A DNA stretch of 64,000 nucleotides from Larus michahellis (lineage: Eukaryota; Chordata; Aves; Charadriiformes; Laridae), in the NCBI RefSeq assembly GCF_964199755.1, contig NC_133907.1:2671001-2735000 (forward strand). Direction: 5' to 3'. This document shows positions 25,701 to 38,559 of the stretch, one piece after another. A program made the position numbers and the translations under genes. Positions within the stretch are counted from its first letter, which is position 1; each line of letters begins with the position of its first letter. The notes under the pieces are model-generated. The model worked only from the letters and a program-made list of their open reading frames with translations. It had not been told where the DNA came from and ran no database searches.

Positions 25701-26950
25701 GACTAGAAATAAAATATAAATTCTAAACAGCAGTAAAATGTTTATCGCTTTGGGGGTTATGAGTGTTCAGCTTTTATTACTACAAAAATCAATTTACTGA
25801 ACTTAGGTTTACTGCAAAATCACAAAAGTGAGAACCTGAATCCATTCGGCATCGGCGGCTTCCCTGCTTCTCCCTTCCCGTGCCCGGGGGAGCCGTGTCC
25901 CTCCTGGCCCCACTCTCTGCCTCCTCCCACCACGGCTCCTCTCCCGACGGTGGCCACGCTGTCACCCAGGGCTGCCAGCCTACCTGGGATCCCTCCCGCT
26001 GGACCTCTCCGAAAAGGAGACCGAAAGTCCAACCTGAAAAAACAAACCCTGAAAAAAAGAGGAAACGGCCTGTTTCCTCCGCCAGGATTTTTGGTTGTGT
26101 TTATGGCCCCGCCGTGAGCCGCGGGTTGGGATGGGGATGCAGGATACGGCCGAGAAAAGGGGCTGTGAAAGGCAGCCTGAGTGTGAGAACCCTCACGTGA
26201 ACTTCATCCTAGTGGAACCGGATTATTTGCTGGGAAGTGCACATCTGCATGTTCAAGAAGATATTGTAATAGTGATTCAAATGGTCAAAATAATAAAAAA
26301 TTAAGAAAAGTAGGTGCATAGAAGTCCCTTCGCTGTGGCTGGGTATCATTCAGTACAACCCAACCCAGCAACGAATCCCATGTAGCCGCCCCTCTACTTT
26401 CATTTATGGAGCTTTTAAGACTAAAATCACCGCATGCTCTAACAGAGCGAATGGAGAGTGGAGCAGAGTTTGGCCAAAGCGCTTCAGGCTCGCTGTCCCC
26501 CAGCAAACTTTGCAAATCCTTCACAGCCCGGCACATATCAGCTCCAGAGTCCCAGTTCTCAATCATGCAAATATTTCATTTACAGAAAATTTCAGCCCTG
26601 CTGATAATTTATGGAAAAATTGTAGCAGAAAACCCCATTTTTTTCCAAACCAAGGCAAAAAAAAAAAAAAAAAAAAGAAAAATATTGAAAGAGGGTTAGG
26701 TCAGCTCTACAAATAGTCAAAGCAAACGTTTCGGGAGCGATGAGGAGGATGAAAGCCGCCGAACCGAGCGAGTCAGCAAATAGCTGGGGATAACAGCAAA
26801 TTCCGGGAAGGAGAGGCGCAGCTCGGGAGAGCGTGCTTGGGTGGGAGGTGAAACTCCTTCCCCATATTCATAGGTTTGGCCCGCTCTCCGTGCGGAAAGG
26901 CGGGCAGAAACACATGAAAACAAGGTGCGTGGGAAGGAGGGGCTGCAAAG
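22702..26950. other. Intergenic, includes AT-rich enhancer-like stretch
   Basis: No gene is recognised. From about 24500 to 25000 the composition shifts to AT-rich, low-CpG, non-repetitive sequence of the kind that often proves conserved and noncoding; see the findings. An A tract occupies 26657-26676. No interspersed repeat is recognised. Confidence 0.45.
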
Positions 26951-27377
26951 ACCGGGGTGCCAGCTGGGCTGGGACCAGGTGCCACGTAGGATGGGTACCG
27001 GGGTGCCCCACAGGCTGGGAATCAGGGTGTCATACAGGATGGGTGCTGGGATGCCCCACAGGCTGGGTATCGGGGTGTCATACAGGCTGGGTATTGGGGT
27101 GCCATGCAGGGTGGGTTCCAGGTACCCCACAGGCTGGGTACCGGGGTGCCAGATGGGCTGGGGACCAGGTGCCACACAGGATGGGTACCGAGGTGCCCCA
27201 CAAGATGGGTACTGGGGTGCCAGCCGGGCTGGGTACCGCCGTGCCGTGCATGTTGGGTACCAGGGTGACACGCAGGCTGGGTACTGGGGTGCCATAGAGG
27301 ATGGGTATTGGGGTGCCACACAGGATGGGTACAGGGATGCCAGCCCAGTTGGGTACTGGGGTGCCATGCCAGCTGTG
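26951..27377. repeat. 24-bp minisatellite, about 17 units
   Basis: Units resemble GGGTACCGGGGTGCCACACA followed by GGAT/GGCT, mostly exactly 24 bp with a few 23-bp units. Variation is concentrated in the TACC/TATT/AATC segment and in CCACAC/CATACA/CAGCC. Since 24 is divisible by three, both strands stay open. The minus strand carries the longest ORF in the window (27868-26717, 383 codons), whose centre is an eight-residue repeat like APQYPSCV. Nothing else in that ORF looks like a protein. Confidence 0.93.
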
Positions 27378-30300
27378 TCCCTACACCCCATGATAACAGG
27401 ATTTGGGGCTGGCACCACCAACCGACACGTGGGAGTTTTCATGGGGGATTTTCTCTTTGGGTACAGGAGACCCAGGAGCCGGTGTGCACACATTTCCACT
27501 TTTGCCACCCAAAAAAGAGTGAGGTTCCCAGATTTTGGGGTGTGGGGTGGTGTCTGATCGAGGTGACCAGTCGGCAGCCCTGAGCACGGTCCCTGGCTCC
27601 GCATTTGAGGGGGGCCTTGTACAAATGAGGTGCTTCTGGAGCGAGCCTCGGCGTCTCCCCGCAGGGAGCCAGCGGCGCTTTTCATCCCGCAGATGGATGG
27701 GGAGCCGTGGCCAGGGGGATGCCGACAGCCCGGGCTCCGGATGCAGCCCCCGGCCCTGCTGCCCCACTGCTGGCTGCCAGGGGCATCTCGGGCATCCCCA
27801 AAACAAGAGCAAGGGCCGGGGAGCAGTGGGTCCATCCCCTCCTTGGGAGCACAAGGGCTGGAAGGCACGTGGGGAGGTTTAGAGCGTGCTATGAAAACAT
27901 TGCTGCTGATGGGCTAATATTTTTAAGCCCGGTTTTGCCATTGCGGTCACCCCCCCAGCCCGTGGCCAGTGTCATGCCTCAGCCTTTTAGGGCCACGCAG
28001 CACAAACAGCCTTTGCCTCGTGCTTTTTTAAGCTCGGCACAGATTGCTTCCATCTTTGCTAAGGGCACAATACCTCTGGGACAGCCCGAATGGCTGCCTA
28101 GGGGATGCCGTCCCCCGGCAAGTGTGAGTGCGACCCCCCTGCAGATGCAGACGGGATTCCTGCCCTTTCCCTTACGCCTCGACACCCCTCTGGCAGTCCC
28201 ACCCCAGCTGAATTTTTTCAGCTCTTGCACCAAAGCAGCCCCTCCAGCTTGATCTATCTCTCTTGCAAAAGATGGAAAGTGCTTTACAATTTTTCCAAAG
28301 GTCATCTGATAACCCTGTCAGGCTTAATTGTGCCATAATCAAACCCCCAACCCGGCCCAGCACGGGGCGGGATGAATCAATCGCGAGCAAACACTGCTGA
28401 CAGACCCCACCGACATGAAAGGCGTGAGCTCACAAATAATTTATTAGAAACGTGCGTGATGGCGAGGATTCGTTTTCATTTCCAAAAAAAAAAAGAAAAA
28501 AAAGAAAAAAAAAAGTTTTCTTGGCTGGCAAGGGAGCAAACAGGAGAGCGGGGGGAGAGGCATTAAAGCACGGTGAATCACAGCCGGGGGGGCTGGGATG
28601 GATGCGGGGGCACAACCTGTGCTGTCTCCCCTGCGGGCGCTCGGCCCCGGGCACCGTGTCACGCTCGGGAGCCCGGGGACCCTTCGTCCCTCACGGGGCG
28701 GCTGGAGGGGACACCCACGGGGGGCAATGCCTCCTCCCGAGGCACCGTAATGGGGATATTGGCTTTTTCCAGCCATCCCCATAGCTCCCTAATAGCTCCC
28801 GATTTTGGGCCGTGGTGTCCTGCCCGGTGCAGAACTCTGCCCATACTTTTCGGGCTGCTGAGTTGCTTGGCTTTAATACACGATGTAGTTGCTTCTTGGC
28901 ATGGCGTACACCACAAACCCGCTCGGCTGATTCCTATTTTTCCAAGAAGAAGAGCTGTCCCTGTCACCTCTGACACACCTGATGCCGGAATAGCGAAGGA
29001 AAGCTGTGACTACACCCAGCGCCCGGAACCCTGCGCCCCAACGCGGAGGCACAAACTGCCCAAAGCCCTTTGAGTTTTCCTCTGCACTGAATTTATTTCC
29101 CAACAAAGCAGACTCCTCCCTCAAAAAACACATGATACGCACAAGGATTTAAGTCGTAATGGTGCTGAGTTTTGCATCCTTTTAATAACCTTTGGTTGGC
29201 ACCACTGGGAAGAGAAAAAGCACGTATGAAAAAAACCTGAATTCTCGCCCAAACTCAGGCTGTTTTCCCTGGAGAGGTTCAGGATTCTCCCGATGAATAT
29301 TTCCCTCTCTACAAAACCGAACCCTGAGGCTCCTGTGTGAAAACTCTCCACCTCTTTGCAAATTGCGACACAGTCCGAGAGCCGACGCTGGTCGCGATTC
29401 AGCGTCGTCTGGATGATGCTCCCGGGGATGCTGAGGCAGGTTCCCTGGGCAGGACCCGCGGCTCCAGCACCAGCGCTGCCGCCGTGACGGGGCGCATACA
29501 GCCGTGCTCCTTCTGGCTCTGCCGCACTCAGGGCACGTATATTCGAGGTCCTACACCAACAACCCCGCTGCCACCGGCTGGTGGAAGAAGGGGGACAGCT
29601 TTCCTTGCTGCTACCACCGGGCCAGTCCACCTCGGGGTGAGCAACATCCCGATTCCCAACCTCCTTTGACCATATTGCACCCGAGGGCTGATCTATCAGC
29701 AAATATTTCATGCTAAATATCCTTATTAATCCAGCTTTCCAAGCCAACAAGGATTCCACAATAAATAGCCCTGTTAATCAAGATTTCAAGCTCCTGATTT
29801 CCAAAAAGAAAATTATAGATTCTATGTAGATTATTTAAGAGCCTTCCCCAGCATGAACGGAAGCCTCCAGCCCCTCGCCGCTCCCTCAGGCCCTGACGAC
29901 ACGCACATTAACACCGAGCGGACTCTTCTCTTTTCCCCACCCAACGATTGCAGAAGGGCCGTCCGACCGACCTCTTTTCCTCCGGGAACGGGAGAGCCCC
30001 GCAGACGCCGCTCACATTAAATATGGGAAATGACTGCCACCTCCAGCCCTCCGCCTGCTACTGGAACCAGCGGCTCCCGGGCGACTGGGGGAACCTGGAA
30101 ACTTGTTTTACCGCTTGCTTGTACCAAAAATATAAACAGTGGGGCTCGGGGCGCAGAAACACGAGATGGCAATTAGCCCAGAGCTATTAGCTGTGCCTGA
30201 ATATCATGTACTCCAAGCTTCCTTGATCCACTGGAATTTATATGGCCGTTAATGGGGACTGTAAATGGCTGTCAGTGGGGATAACTCGATCCACGGGTTT

Positions 30301-33300
30301 TTTTTTTTTTGAGGGATGGGGGGAGCGGGGAGGAAGAGGGGAAGGTGGCCTGAGATGGACATGAGGAGCTGTACAACAGCTTTAAGGCACCGCTGTCTGC
30401 TGGCATGTAACAGATAATAAAAATATGGTTTAATTTAAAATGTAAGGATATGGTGTCAAAATAAAATGTCTCAAGGACAAGCAGGGAACATAAAAAAGTC
30501 ATAGCCCATGCTGTGAGCATCAGCTGCACATCATAAAGATACATTAATGGTATATTTCTTTAAAAGAAATTTTCATACTTGGGGGTTTTATGAGAAATAA
30601 GGGTTTAAAATATTAAAAGTGGAAATTTTATGATTGTAGGGGAAAGAAACGTGCAGATGAAGGTGGCGGGAACGGCAAGAGCGCAGAAGCAAAGGGCTGG
30701 TACCGCTGGTGGTGCCGGCAGCGACCGAGGGCAGAGACCTGCCGTGCTGGGCCGGGCTCCCCCCGACCTGGCGTGTCAGCCCTTCCCTCTGCCCAGTCTG
30801 CACCCACCGAAACCAGTGGGATTTGTTGTGAAATGGGCACAGAATCAGGCTCTGGAGGCCAGAGATACAGGCGCAAAGTAATTTCTTATTGTAAAACTAC
30901 AGGGAAGCAAAGCTACGTGACCCAGATCCGCCTGCGTGCCAACGGGCAAAAATAAAATCAATGACAGAAACAGCGCTTTGCTGTCACATTCAAACATTAG
31001 AGACAAAAGCAATTAATCTGGCTGCGGATCGTTCCTTTTTGATTCTGGGCTTGGAGAAATGTCCAAGGAAGCGCTCACAGCAGCAGAGCATCTTTGCAGA
31101 ACCGAAGGCTTAACGCCAGAAAATAGAGACCTCGGAGCCTGTGGCCAACCTTCCTGGGCTCACCTGGGCTCAGGAACAACCAAGAAACCCACGAGATCCA
31201 TTTTATCAGGGGAAAAAAAGCATTTTAACCCATTGACTAAAATATCCTTTCCTATTGTTCCACTTCTCTGTCAGCTGCTGGGAAGAATAACCCGGCATTT
31301 CCTTCCCCTGTCCTGCTGCTAAACCACAGCTTTCAAGGGAAAACTCACAAAAACGGGGACTTTCTAAAATTTGTTCTCCTGTGCGCAACCATCGATGGCG
31401 AGCAGCTTGTAGGGGTGGTTCTAGGTAGTATTTCACTGGCATTAATGCCCAGGGGTCCTGAGCGGAGTCAGGGTGCTGGGATGCTCCTGAGCCAGCTTGC
31501 CATCGGTTGCTGATTTAATACTTGTCTTTTTTATTTAGATATTTACCTGCGCCTCTTCTCCTGTCTTATGGGCGCAGAGATTTTGCTGCAGAGCAGCAGG
31601 GGCCGACAAGGATGGGCATTGCCTGCACAGATTGCGTTTGGTATCTCAGGCTGGGAGGATGCTGCCTGCCCGGCTCCGGCCGAACACGAAGGACCAGGTG
31701 AGGAGAGTCCGGCTGCACCGGCGGCTGCCAGCACCCCTCAGGCTGGGAACGCCAGCTCTGGAGAAAAGAGGGCTAAAATTTCATCCAGACCTGCTAGAAA
31801 GGCATCTTTTTCCCAAATATAAAGCCAAATTTGTAGTGTTTCAGACACCGTAAATATTGATGGAGAGCACCTCATGCCTGTGCAGTGTAACTATTCACGA
31901 TGCACGAATATTAACGCCCTGCACCTGGAATCTCTCTCCTGGTGCTCAGTGCCCATCAGCCAACCTCCGTGGCTCACAAGAGACCCTTCCCTCCCTCAAT
32001 TTAAGACCTTGATTTAAAACCTTGATTTAAAACCTCCCTTGATTTAAGCGCTCGATCCTGTTGTGCAAAAATTGCAATTGTCAGCATCGCTCTAGTAAAC
32101 ATTTTTAGGCGGAATGTCCTTAAAATAAACCAAACCCCCATTTTCTCTTGCTCTCCCGCTGCCGTAGCAGCGTACCCACAGACCGTTCCACACAACGGGC
32201 CTCTCCACGAGGCCGAAGGCGGCATCGCTCTTCCCCACGGTCCATAAAACGTGCCTACCGTCGTTAGGCTGCTCGGAGCCTTGTGTGGTCCATTATATTT
32301 TATGCCCGTTTCCTAAACATTCACAGTTAAATAAACTATGATAACACTTCATAAACATTTTTCTAACATGCGGAATGTTTGACATGAATTTCAGCTATTT
32401 TAAAACTAATAAACAATTGTCAATCGGACGCCGGAGACTAAGCAGAAGCCACAACTGTTCTTACGGAACATCAAAGGCGTAATAAATATCTGATTTTATT
32501 TTTTTTTTTTTTTAAGCGAGGCTTTTGTACTTTTGCATACGAGCCCCTGACAGAGAGCGGAGGGATGAGCGCCGGGGCTGTGTGTTACTGTCTGCCGTGC
32601 CGGGGGTTTGGAGAGAGAAACAGGAGGCGTTACGCTCCGTAGGATCAGGCTGCACTTAAGAAATCTCCCAGTATTTGAGAAAAAAAGCCGAGCAGACGTC
32701 AGGCTCTTGCTCTGCCCGCCGCAGATGCACTTTTTTCTCACCGGTGAAAGGCACCTTGCAGAGCTGTTTGCAGCCCCCCCCCAGCTCCCCGTCCCTCCGG
32801 CATCACTCCTGGGGCGAGCGCGTCCCACAGCCCTCCCCGTCCCCACGCCGGCACAAAATCAGGCAGCCTGGGGGCGAGGAGCTGCCCTTAGGACATGGGT
32901 CACTGGGGAGCCATGGACTGGGTCTGCCCTGACCTACAGGGATGCGGTGGTGGCCCCAAGGGTGCACCCTCCTCCCTGCACCCGTCTCTCCCAAGCCACT
33001 GCGCGTCTGCAAGCAGGAGCAGGGTAGGGGACCAGTGGCACCATGATGGCCACAAAACTCCCTCCCCAAAGCGCGTCTCCGGAGGGGTTTGCATTGCTGC
33101 CATGCCAGGGTATGGGGTGACACGCGGGGTCCCTTCGCGCCTGGGGCAGTGCCACCTGGCAGGGATGGGGACCCAGCGCCGGCGCCCCACGGCCGCCCCA
33201 CGCCCTCACAGCTCCTCCCCGGCGCAGCACCGGCCCTTTGATCATGCCCCGCTGGGGGGGGAGAGGAGACAGCTCAGAAAAATATTTGTTAAGAGCAATA

Positions 33301-34084
33301 CAATGCCGGTGGAATATTTTTTTTCTGAGGAGGGCCCTGGAATGGAGGTAAAAAAAAAAAAAAAAAAAGCAGCTAATTTAGAATAACAGCTCATTTAGCA
33401 AGAGATAGTCCGTCTCCTTTAATCTATTGTTCGTGACATCCCAACTAGTTAAAGGTTTCCCGACCTGACAACAAGAGCTCATGAGCTTGGGGAGAGGAAA
33501 CTACCAGCGCTCAGTATTTATCTCCGGGCACATACATCAGGAAGGAGTCACCCGCGGGAGCAGAGCTATCAGGCCCCTGCTCATCTCTCCCGTGCCGCGG
33601 AGGATGTGCGATTCCAGGCGAGATGAAAGTTGTCCCCTTGTTTGGGATGACGGATGGTGGCTGGCGTGGGGGGAGGACCGCCGGGATAATCAAGCTGCTT
33701 TATAAAACTAGAAAGTCTTGGAACCGAATCTAAGGGAAAGTTGTGGAGTCTCAGGGTCAGATGTACTAAAAGCTCCGGATTTTGTCATGACACGAGACAG
33801 AAGCACTGGAGAAGTCCTTTAAAGCCACCCGCGAGGCTCATGGTGGTTTGGGGTGCTCTTGCCAAGGTGCTATGGAGCCGAGGGTCCCCAGGACTGGGCT
33901 GCTCCTGTGCCCTGAACAGCTCTGCCTTCCTGGAGCCCCTCTGCCCGTACAAACCCCCACTCAATAAAACCCCAGAGGCCCGTAAAATGAGAAACGGGGA
34001 GGGTACGAAGCTGTTGAGTGGATCTCCCACCCTTCCCCAGCACTTTCTGCAGGCGATGCTCGGGGAGGCCACAGCAGGGACCTG
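27378..34084. other. Intergenic, no gene seen
   Basis: This is long mixed-composition sequence. Simple tracts are an A-rich run with G interruptions (28484-28514), a T run (30298-30310), a T tract (32499-32513) and an A tract (33350-33368). A small 13-17-bp tandem of TTGATTTAAAACC lies at about 31997-32048. An exon-like segment (31539-31697) and an AT-rich motif cluster (32270-32440) are discussed in the findings. No domain-bearing ORF is seen. Confidence 0.5.
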
Positions 34085-34430
34085 TCGCAGCCTGCTCCGG
34101 CTGGACGCTGCTCCCCTCCGCCCACCAAAACCCTCTCTAAATCCACGCCGGAGCCCGCGCCGCCTGCGCAGGTGCCCCGTGATGCTGCTCGGGCTTTCCT
34201 TTAGCCCCTTCTGCCCCGGGATGTCGTTTCTTGCCGGCACAGCCCTGCCTCTCGCACCCGCGCCGCTGCCGTGCCCCTGCGCCGCAGCTGCGGGAAGGTT
34301 TTCGGCTTCGCCCCTCCTGCCCCGGCTGCTGGGACGGGGCCGGCACCCAGCTTTTCCCACCGTCAGGAAAAGGCTGGTGAGTCCCACCGGAGCCAGTCTG
34401 GCTGCTTTCGGCCGGGCCGGGCGCTGGGGC
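34085..34430. promoter_or_regulatory. CpG-rich patch, weak CpG island
   Basis: There is a high CpG count from about 34090 to 34430, with repeated CGCCG and GCCGC motifs, against flanks of ordinary composition. It is less dense than the 15-kb island. ORFs span it on both strands (231 codons on plus, 224 on minus), but they are Pro/Arg/Ala-rich and typical of GC-rich noncoding DNA. It may be an unmethylated regulatory element. Confidence 0.35.
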
Positions 34431-37400
34431 AGATAAGTAAACACTTGCAGCTCTGACATAAATTACTTCAGTCCTTGACAGCAGGACACTGACCAGGGTC
34501 GCCTGATAAGGGAGGGAAAGCCTTGCACGTCTCTCAGTCCCACTCAGATATTTCACAATAAATGTCACTGGGAAAGAATAGACACTTCTGTACCCATTAG
34601 GCAGCTGCATGTTCCTGTCACCTTGAGAAGAAGGGACGCATTGTCAGAGCTGTCGGACCAGGCAGGAACCAGCTGTTAATCTGCTCCGACATCCTTTTTC
34701 ACAGACCAAGCGTGAACGGGGCATTGCAAAAAGCCAATGGAAAGGTGATTAAAAATAGGCCCTCAATGAACACCTACAGGGTCTGTCACTGCACCGCCGA
34801 TGGGGAACGTCGGCCGGAGGACCAGGGTGGAGGCACCACCTCCTGCCGGTTTCAGCTCCGTCACTCTCTGCAGTCCCCTCCTGCCCGTGCCTCAGTTTCC
34901 CCTCAGCAGGGGTCACCTCACCCAAGGATGGGACATGTCCCTTTACTTCTGCTGGCGGCTGAAGCACACCTTGCTTTGAAAGGGTGGTGGATCACCCAGA
35001 TCCTCAGCCCTGGAGGGACTGGGGCTGGTTGCTCCCCTCCAGGTGGAGTTCACTGTCAAAGGATGAGCTGGAGGGACCAACGCTGCTTCCTCTGGATGTG
35101 TCCTGGTAGAGGTAACAGTGATACCTGAGGATGCCACCAGCTCCAGCTGGACACCCTGCTCCTCTGCCGGACACCACCCATGGAAACCTGCCTGTGCCTT
35201 CAGCGTCGGTGCCCAGATCCCTCCGTCACCCTGGCCGAGGGGCTCCTGCTCCTTACGGACCCTCTCGCACGGCACCGCTCCTTACAGGGGCTGCCCACAC
35301 TGGTGCAAGTGATGTGCTGCAGAGATGCTGGTGACGGGTATCTGGGGAGTCACATGTGCCCGACGGACGGCTCTGAACTGAGGGTCCTGGTGTGTCCCCC
35401 TGGGAGGGGACCTGGGAATCACTGCGGCTTTGGTGCAGGCAGGCGAGAGCCCCGGCGCCTGGGCAGGGAGCAGCGTGCTGCTCTGCCCTAGGAGCCCTGG
35501 AGAAAGTGGGACGCGGGGCTGGAGACGTACTACGTGCTTATTTTGGACGCCGGCTTCAGATTATTTCCCAAATGAAAGAACCCCGCCTCTGCCCCCACTC
35601 CTTTTCCTAGCGACATTATTGACCGATGTACAGATTTCTGCAGTGGAAATGGGTTTGATTTGTGTCCCCATGGGTAGGGTCGCTGCAGACCCCTCCCTGG
35701 TCTCGTAGCTTGCTGCTGACAGCGAGACTTTGCTGGCCCAGCGTCCGCCCCGTGTAAACCACCTGCACACTGCCAGATCCCTCGGCTGTTCTTGAATCCT
35801 CATCTCCGGCTGATCTTCAGGGCTTCGCTACGCGATCTTTTAGCTACAGGTCCCTTTTATTACTTCAGATATTAGGAAATCTTGGGTGGAAGACATCTGC
35901 TTAGTGTCTAATGCATTTAGGATACTCACTAAAGGGATAATTCCGCCTGTTATCTCATGTCTGATCTCCGGGGGAGGATGCTGCTCGCTGTGGTCGCAGG
36001 CTGCCATGCCTGGCTGGGACCCCACCGTGGCTCGGGCTGTGCCCCCCGAGCCCCCGCACCCCTGGGCTCCCACCCGGGTGGGACAGGTCTGGCCAACGCC
36101 GTCAGCTCAAACCTCCCTCGCAACCCCGCGTTCAATATTGGATTTTGCTCCACTGTTTAGCCTTTTAATGTGGTTCTGCTTATTTTTACAGGTTTCCCAA
36201 TCTGCCCCCTCCCCAGTTTGTTTATATTTTTGGAAACCCTTCTGTTTAGTGCCTGTAATACCCCTGACGTCCTTTAGCTGCAGTGGTCTTCCCTTACCCG
36301 CTCCTCTGCTGGGACTTAACTGGGATTTGTTTCGATACTAATCTCTCAAGCTGTTTATTAAACCACCTCCCGATTTATCTGCAAAAGATTTTTCTTCCAG
36401 TTATAAAATTTCAATCAAAATTCCTCCGGGAATTTCGCATTCCCCTCTTACGATGGCTAAATCCTATTTGTGCTCGGCGTGACCCCCCCCTTGGCTGGCA
36501 GCCCGGGCTCGCCCCAGCGGGGCCGGAGGCGGCGGCACTCGGAGAGCGCGGATGCTCGCCGGGAGCGAGCAGCTCCCATCGCCCCCCTGCCCCGGCAACC
36601 TCCCACCTCCCGACAAGGAGACTTCTAGACCGGCTCTGCTGAAACCATTTCTTTCCTTTTCCCCGCCAGGCTTAGCCACTAGCGAGGCTTCCCCGGGTGA
36701 GTTTTCCGTGTTGTTTCATCCCCTCGCACCTAGTTCCAAGCCCGTAACATGCTAAATAATTCCTCTTCCACCTTGGTGTTTACATTCTTCGGATATTTTC
36801 CACTGCTTTTCATGTCCCGACTCATTTGGCCCTTTGCTGGGTTATACCCGGCTCCTTTCATCTGTGCCCGGCGGAGCAGCCTCCCATCCCTCGCTCCCTC
36901 CAGGGACCAGCCGTGGCAGTGCTGGCCAGGCTGCTTTCTGCCCCCCAAGACAGACTTGTCCACCCATCCCAGTCCTTCCAGGATGAGGTTGCCCCAAAGG
37001 ATGAGCTCGCTCCCTGTGCCTGGATCCCTGTTATCCAGCAGCTTTCCCAGCCAGCTCGCTCTTCTTGGTGTAAATCAGGTGTAGGTTGGGCCCAGCAGCA
37101 TTTTCTGCCCATTTCTCACTCCGCGGAGAATACAACTAAAATCCGGGTTTGAGAGGCTGCCCGTGAACGCACACAGCTCCCAGCCCCGACTGTCCTACCC
37201 TATTTCCCACAGCACCACCGCAGATCTCCTAGTGTCCAGGGCAGCTTTCGGCCAGAGATGAGGACAGAAAATATTTCACCTATCTGGAAAAAACGTATTT
37301 GCTGTTCAACCCTTCAAACAGCTTTGGGGCTCCATTTACAGGAGGAGAAAAACCCTCCTGCCTACCCAATGGTCTCCCGCATACCCAATAATGTCACATC

Positions 37401-38559
37401 AGGGGTTCAAATCCTTCCGGGGTTTTACCCCTATTGTCATTGGATTATATATTTACTATGGCATAGGAATGGTGAGTCAGTAATTGGAATATTACAGCTA
37501 CACGGAGAGAAAAAAACCCACCTTATTAATTTAATACTCTCTATTTCCCCCAAGACACAACTCCTGACTAAAGTTAGACAAACAAAACAGTCAGCCAAGT
37601 GTACGCAGGACACTTCAAAGAGAAAATTAAAAGGGACAAAACCGATGTGAGAGGATGAGGAATCCCAGAGGGTCCTTATCAGGACCCCTTTCAGTAGATG
37701 TTCCCATGTTTTAGTGGAAAGAAAAAAATAAAAAAAGAGCAACAACAACAAAAAAGTGCCGGGAGTGCGAGCCTCTGCGGCTGATAGAGGATTTTCCTCT
37801 GGCTAGACACAGAGTCTTTAAAAAAGCTGTGGCCAAGTGTGGGATCATTAAACACCTTCAGATTCCTTCCCCGCTGCCAATCACGGCATCAGCAACCGCC
37901 CTCTCCGTGGCGTCTGCTGATCCCACTTTGAAAACCTCCCCATTTATCACCGCTGGGAGAGATCCTGCTGAGACCGCTGGAGCCTGCTGCTTGTCAACAG
38001 GGCACCTTATCTTCTCCAAACATTTACTTAACCCTTTGTCTGGTGGGCCGGGAACAATGGAAGCCCGGCCCCGGCCCCGCACTGGGAATCCCAATCCCAG
38101 CCCTGCCTTGGCAGGCGCTGCCCGTCCCTGCCTGGTCACGGGCACCGGCGTTGGGCTGAGTGAGAGGAGGATGCTGGAGACCACCATAGCACCAGCCTCC
38201 ACCTCCATGGAGAAGGTCACTTGCAACACAGTAGAGCAGAGAATTATTTTTTTTAAGGGTTTTCTAGCAGGGAGAGATGTAGAAGGAGCTCTTCTAGCTC
38301 TAACCAAGCTATCACATACATCGTCAGTAATTCAAACAGTCCCCCAAAATCAGCTACGCCAGCCCCGAGTTGGTGCAGCTCTACTTGAAGGAATGACACC
38401 ACTTTCAGAAGATGTAGCTCTTGCTGTGTACTGCTCTAAAGATAATTTAAATTTATTCCATACTCATTGTAAATATAAAATTCCACATGTGTCACCATTG
38501 AACAACTTATTTCAGAACAGGTTTTCTTATAAAAGCAGACTTTTTCGGAGAACTTTCCT
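34431..38559. other. Intergenic, no gene seen
   Basis: No gene is recognised. A short CpG cluster lies at 36495-36560, and a strong acceptor and donor flank only 27 nt at 36670-36696. From about 37380 the sequence becomes AT-richer. No RNA gene is supported; a B-box-like GGTTCAAATCC at 37397-37407 lacks the rest of a tRNA. Confidence 0.45.

Noticed and set aside
26717..27868. 383-codon minus ORF as a real gene
   Set aside because: Its centre is the in-phase 24-bp minisatellite, its ends show no domain or biased codon use, and the opposite strand is open too.
33741..34459. Overlapping ORFs of 231 (plus) and 224 (minus) codons
   Set aside because: Both strands are open because of CpG richness and stop-codon depletion; neither has recognisable protein features.
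37393..37410. tRNA-like B box (GGTTCAAATCC)
   Set aside because: There is no A box at the right distance, the T stem is poor and there is no acceptor stem.
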